64,000 nucleotides of DNA, taken from PCC-9228 sp964477525. GTDB taxonomy: Bacteria; Cyanobacteriota; Cyanobacteriia; Cyanobacteriales; PCC-9228. Each line of letters opens with the position of its first letter. Within the stretch, counting starts at the first letter, position 1. The position numbers and the translations under genes were made by a program. This document shows, piece by piece, positions 61,438 through 64,000 of the stretch. The notes below the pieces were generated by a model. That model was not told the origin of the DNA and made no database searches. It saw only the letters and a program-made list of their open reading frames with translations. The stretch is taken from positions 1 to 64,000 of the forward strand of contig CAYZHY010000003.1 in assembly GCA_964477525.1 (NCBI GenBank), given 5' to 3'.

Positions 61438-62070
61438 GCGAGTTTCCTGCCAGTACTGGTTTTTGACCTTTAAAAAAAATTCCTAGTTTGCCATTTTTCT
61501 AGCCAAAAACTCGCGAATATAGCTGCTGGCGTTTAAAAACCAATATTTATGAAAACCTTTGAAAAGGTTGGGAACCAGAAAATACCAAATGGTGCATCTT
61601 TCGCATACCAGTAATGAACCTTGTAGCTGGCGGTGTTTTTCCACAGTTGCCGATGGCCGATACAAATAGTAGTTGGCAACGAGGGAAGGCATAAGGTTTT
61701 TATCAATACAATAGGGTGGATCCTCTGTCGTTCGATCGTTTCTTCGATCGCGATCGCTGTCAACTCCTCTTTGGTTCTATATTGACAAATTCCCCGATTG
61801 GTGGTAGATTAACAATATAGAAATTTTTATAAGTTCCTGGTGCAAAGGAAAAATTTTCCTCCCTGCCCGTTCGGGGAAATAGCATTTTTTTGCAGACGTT
61901 TCGCTCAAACATCTAGGCAGGGCAAAAATAATAAAAATATTTTCGCGCAGGTTGGATGTTTGGGTTGGAGTGTCCCATTCAACTCCCCCTTTTTTACAGC
62001 GAGTTCCCTCGCTCTATGTTCCCCCATTATACTCCAAAAAGCCAATTTTGGCTAGTATTGGTAATTGCTG
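61438..62070. other. 633-bp intergenic region
   Basis: No supported gene, tRNA or repeat. Leftward frames at 61483-61692 and 61533-61763 overlap each other and have no recognised domain. T-runs near 61460-61480 may belong to a terminator of the NDH-2 gene. Confidence 0.5.
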
Positions 62071-63726
62071 TTAGAAAAGCTTTCGAGGTTGCCAGCGGCG
62101 ATCGCTATAATAATCGGTAATTACGGAATTATCGCTGGTATGGATCTCAACTTCCTGTAAAGCCAAATCGGCGGGGAGTTGAAACAAGCTAGGAAGCAAA
62201 CGCGGGGTGAGAAACTGGGTTTTGACTGGGAAAGCTTCTGCCTCGATTTGGGAAAAATCAAATGGCTGTGGCGTTGCCACCACAAATCCCCAAATTCCCA
62301 AACTGGGAACGCTGGCTGTGTAGGGATAAGTCACAAATCCAGTCGCTTCTAGCGTTTTAGCAATGCAGGAAAATGCCTCTGGCGTAAAAAATGGATTGGT
62401 AGCTTGGGTAGCAAAAACACCGGTTGGCGATAAGCGATCGCGCAAAGCTTGGTAAAATTCTTGCCTATATACACGAGCATGGTTTGGGGTGTCGGGGTCG
62501 GGAAGATTGGCAACAATCAAATCGAAGGGAGATAAAGATTCCGATGGAAACAGGGAATCGATCCTGTCGATACTGGCTTCGGCGTAGCGAATATCGACCC
62601 TAGTGTCGTTAAAAATAGATTGGGCATTTGGTAGGGAAGGGTTGCTGGCGAAATTTGCCATCATTTTGACCACCGCTGGGTCGCGAACCAGCAAAATTAC
62701 TTTTTCCACAGATTCCCATTTCAAAATTTCTGACAGTGCCATGCCAGTTCCCTTTCCCAATAGCAAAACCCGTCGGGGATGATTGGCAGCAATGGCGGCG
62801 GGATGGATGAGGGATTCGTAGTAGCGGTGTGCATCTGATGTGGAAAACTGCAAATCACCGTTGAGATACAATCGCCAATCATTGCGTTCTCTGGTTAAAG
62901 TAATATCGTGGTATTCGGAGGTTATTTTACGAACCACTGGCATATTATAGGGATTGTCGTGCATGCGATCGCCGAAAGGAAGGGTTACCAACGCCACAAT
63001 ATAGAGGCAAACCCCCAGCAATCCGCCACCCAACTGCCAATATCGCCGGCGAAGAAAAATGCGGCTGACAAAAACTGCCATACCAGTGGGAAACATGCCG
63101 ATAAAAGCCGCTGTGGAAAAGATATCCAACAAAGGAAGCGACAAAACCGGAATGGCTAAGGCAGCCAGCAACGCCGTCAAATAGGAAATTGTGAAAATTT
63201 TGTTGGTGGGATATTCGCGAAGCTGGTGGAAAATACCGACATCGAACAACCATGCCAGTTTGATGCCAACAATACCTCCCAAAATCAGCGTTGCCAGGCA
63301 CAATCCCCACCAGAAGCCAACTCCGATAACAAATAATGCAAACAATGCCAAAGGGAACAAACCAGCCAGCAATGCTAAAGCATAGGTCATTCCCAGAAAA
63401 TACCGTAATTGTTGTTGCCAACTGGTAGGTTTTCGGTAGGAATATGCGTAGCTACCTATGCCAATAGCAGCGAAAAAGCCAGCAACGACAATACCGTAAG
63501 CCAAGGCTTCGCTGCCTAGGAGGTAGCTGGTCAGTCTTGCCAATATCAGTTCTATTGCCAAAGCCGAGGCAAAAGATATAGCCGTAGCAATGGGCAATAG
63601 GTCTTGTTGCTTGCGAAGTTTCATCAGGTTCGTTTCGTTGTTGTCAATATTATTTACCAAATCCAGATCCGCCACCCCGAAATCCACCATAACCGCCTTG
63701 ATTTTGCTCGCATGCTCGTTCTCCAT
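62071..63726 (-). CDS. Membrane-bound spermidine-synthase-like protein
   Basis: A 551-residue protein. The N-terminal half has about seven membrane segments (about 45-260). The C-terminal half is a Rossmann aminopropyltransferase-like domain. Landmarks: L-N-G-D-L-Q-F-S near the middle, H-P-A, L-L-L-G-K-G-T-G where active enzymes have a G-G-G-D loop, and N-L-P-D-P. The Asp/Glu residues that bind decarboxy-SAM and polyamine are mostly changed (V-R-D-P instead of D-x-D-P), so an active spermidine synthase is doubtful. Start uncertain: the frame is open to a GTG at 63768, ATGs lie at 63726 and 63624, and the last fits the family length best. Confidence 0.75.
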   Translation of the reverse strand: MENEHASKIKAVMVDFGVADLDLVNNIDNNETNLMKLRKQQDLLPIATAISFASALAIELILARLTSYLLGSEALAYGIVVAGFFAAIGIGSYAYSYRKPTSWQQQLRYFLGMTYALALLAGLFPLALFALFVIGVGFWWGLCLATLILGGIVGIKLAWLFDVGIFHQLREYPTNKIFTISYLTALLAALAIPVLSLPLLDIFSTAAFIGMFPTGMAVFVSRIFLRRRYWQLGGGLLGVCLYIVALVTLPFGDRMHDNPYNMPVVRKITSEYHDITLTRERNDWRLYLNGDLQFSTSDAHRYYESLIHPAAIAANHPRRVLLLGKGTGMALSEILKWESVEKVILLVRDPAVVKMMANFASNPSLPNAQSIFNDTRVDIRYAEASIDRIDSLFPSESLSPFDLIVANLPDPDTPNHARVYRQEFYQALRDRLSPTGVFATQATNPFFTPEAFSCIAKTLEATGFVTYPYTASVPSLGIWGFVVATPQPFDFSQIEAEAFPVKTQFLTPRLLPSLFQLPADLALQEVEIHTSDNSVITDYYSDRRWQPRKLF

Positions 63727-63850
63727 ACTTTCGGCAGTTTCTGTCTCTGTCAGATTGCACGCAAGCACTTAATACAAACAAAGACAAAATTGAAAAGAAA
63801 ATTATCTTAAAAATAACTGTGCCCATAACTATCGAGAGAATTCGTCAAAT

Positions 63851-64000
63851 ATAGTTAGTTCCAGAAAATACTGTGGTTGTCATTGCCAGGTAGCAGGTTT
63901 TCGGTAAGGATAGGCGTAACTACTTATTCCAATAGCAGCGAACGAGCTAGCAACGACAATACCGTAAAACAAGAGTTGGCTGTCTAGGAGGTAGCTGGCT
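63851..64000 (-). pseudogene. Truncated second copy of the spermidine-synthase-like gene (N-terminal membrane part)
   Basis: The last 150 bases align gap-free with 63399-63530 of the gene next door at roughly 80 percent identity by eye. Translated leftward it gives S-Y-L-L-D-S and G-I-V-V-A with S-Y-A-Y-P-Y-R-K-P, matching membrane segment 2. A TGA at 63880-63882 interrupts it after Y-R-K-P-A-T-W-Q, and similarity ends soon after. The 5' end lies outside the window. Confidence 0.75.

Noticed and set aside
61483..61692. Leftward 69-codon frame ending S-Y-I-R-E-F-L-A-R-K
   Set aside because: It looks somewhat protein-like, but there is no start signal, no known domain and an overlapping rival frame; not enough for a gene.
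1..64000. CRISPR array, prophage, insertion sequence or rRNA operon
   Set aside because: No regularly spaced repeats, integrase, transposase, phage structural genes or rRNA sequence were seen.

Overview
The window is cyanobacterial chromosome. The HIP1 octamer GCGATCGC recurs throughout. The genes include petM (cytochrome b6f), the photosystem II assembly factor ycf39, the carotenoid pair crtP-crtB, an NblR-like regulator and many small protein families (DUF1997, DUF2949, DUF3122, DUF5340, YbjN) that I know mainly from cyanobacteria. Species cannot be fixed from sequence alone. The sequence is a scaffold: 100 Ns at 6389-6488 are flanked by the same 55 bp on both sides.

Layout. 1-3009: the end of an unknown repeat protein, then four TerD-family stress genes arranged as two duplicated pairs. 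3540-6794: an FAD oxidoreductase fused to a degenerate SelD domain, a broken NB-ARC ATPase remnant and the assembly gap. 6795-11865: a leftward cluster with a DUF3122 protein, a THUMP RNA methyltransferase, proA and two membrane proteins, with a possible structured element at 10381-10458. 12050-20216: rightward genes including an MnmC-like methyltransferase, glmU, a large TPR-CHAT protein, and DUF938 and DUF554 genes. 20295-23378: a leftward aroA / JAMM protease / MoeB-rhodanese cluster. 23563-31192: unknown proteins, an FHA-GAF adenylate cyclase, a LON-domain protein, pheA, two tandem DUF1997 genes and a five-repeat peptidoglycan-binding protein.

31326-42546: queF-folK, crtP-crtB, the NAD(P)HX repair gene with a metallo-beta-lactamase-fold gene, aroC, a chemoreceptor and thrB. 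42547-49105: pdxA, petM, an SmtB-type metal sensor, ycf39, a nadK / NblR-like / DUF192 operon and a DUF2949 gene. 49170-55164: an alanine-glyoxylate-type aminotransferase, a small two-gene unit, trpC, lpdA, an acidic protein, a SPOUT methyltransferase and tRNA-Leu(CAG). 55384-64000: murA, an M48 peptidase, tRNA-Leu(CAA), a YbjN / lipoate-ligase pair, a type II NADH dehydrogenase, and a membrane spermidine-synthase-like gene with a truncated second copy cut by the window edge.

Most of the window is housekeeping: aromatic amino acids (aroA, aroC, pheA, trpC), cofactors (folK, queF, pdxA, nadK, NAD(P)HX repair, lipoate), cell wall (glmU, murA) and carotenoids. I found no CRISPR array, intact transposase, rRNA or convincing new multi-gene defence system. 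The most unusual items are the recently homogenised TerD array, two domain proteins that kept their fold but lost catalytic residues (SelD-like and spermidine-synthase-like), a CHAT domain lacking its usual histidine, murA without an ATG or GTG start, and a nested hairpin element upstream of the proA cluster.
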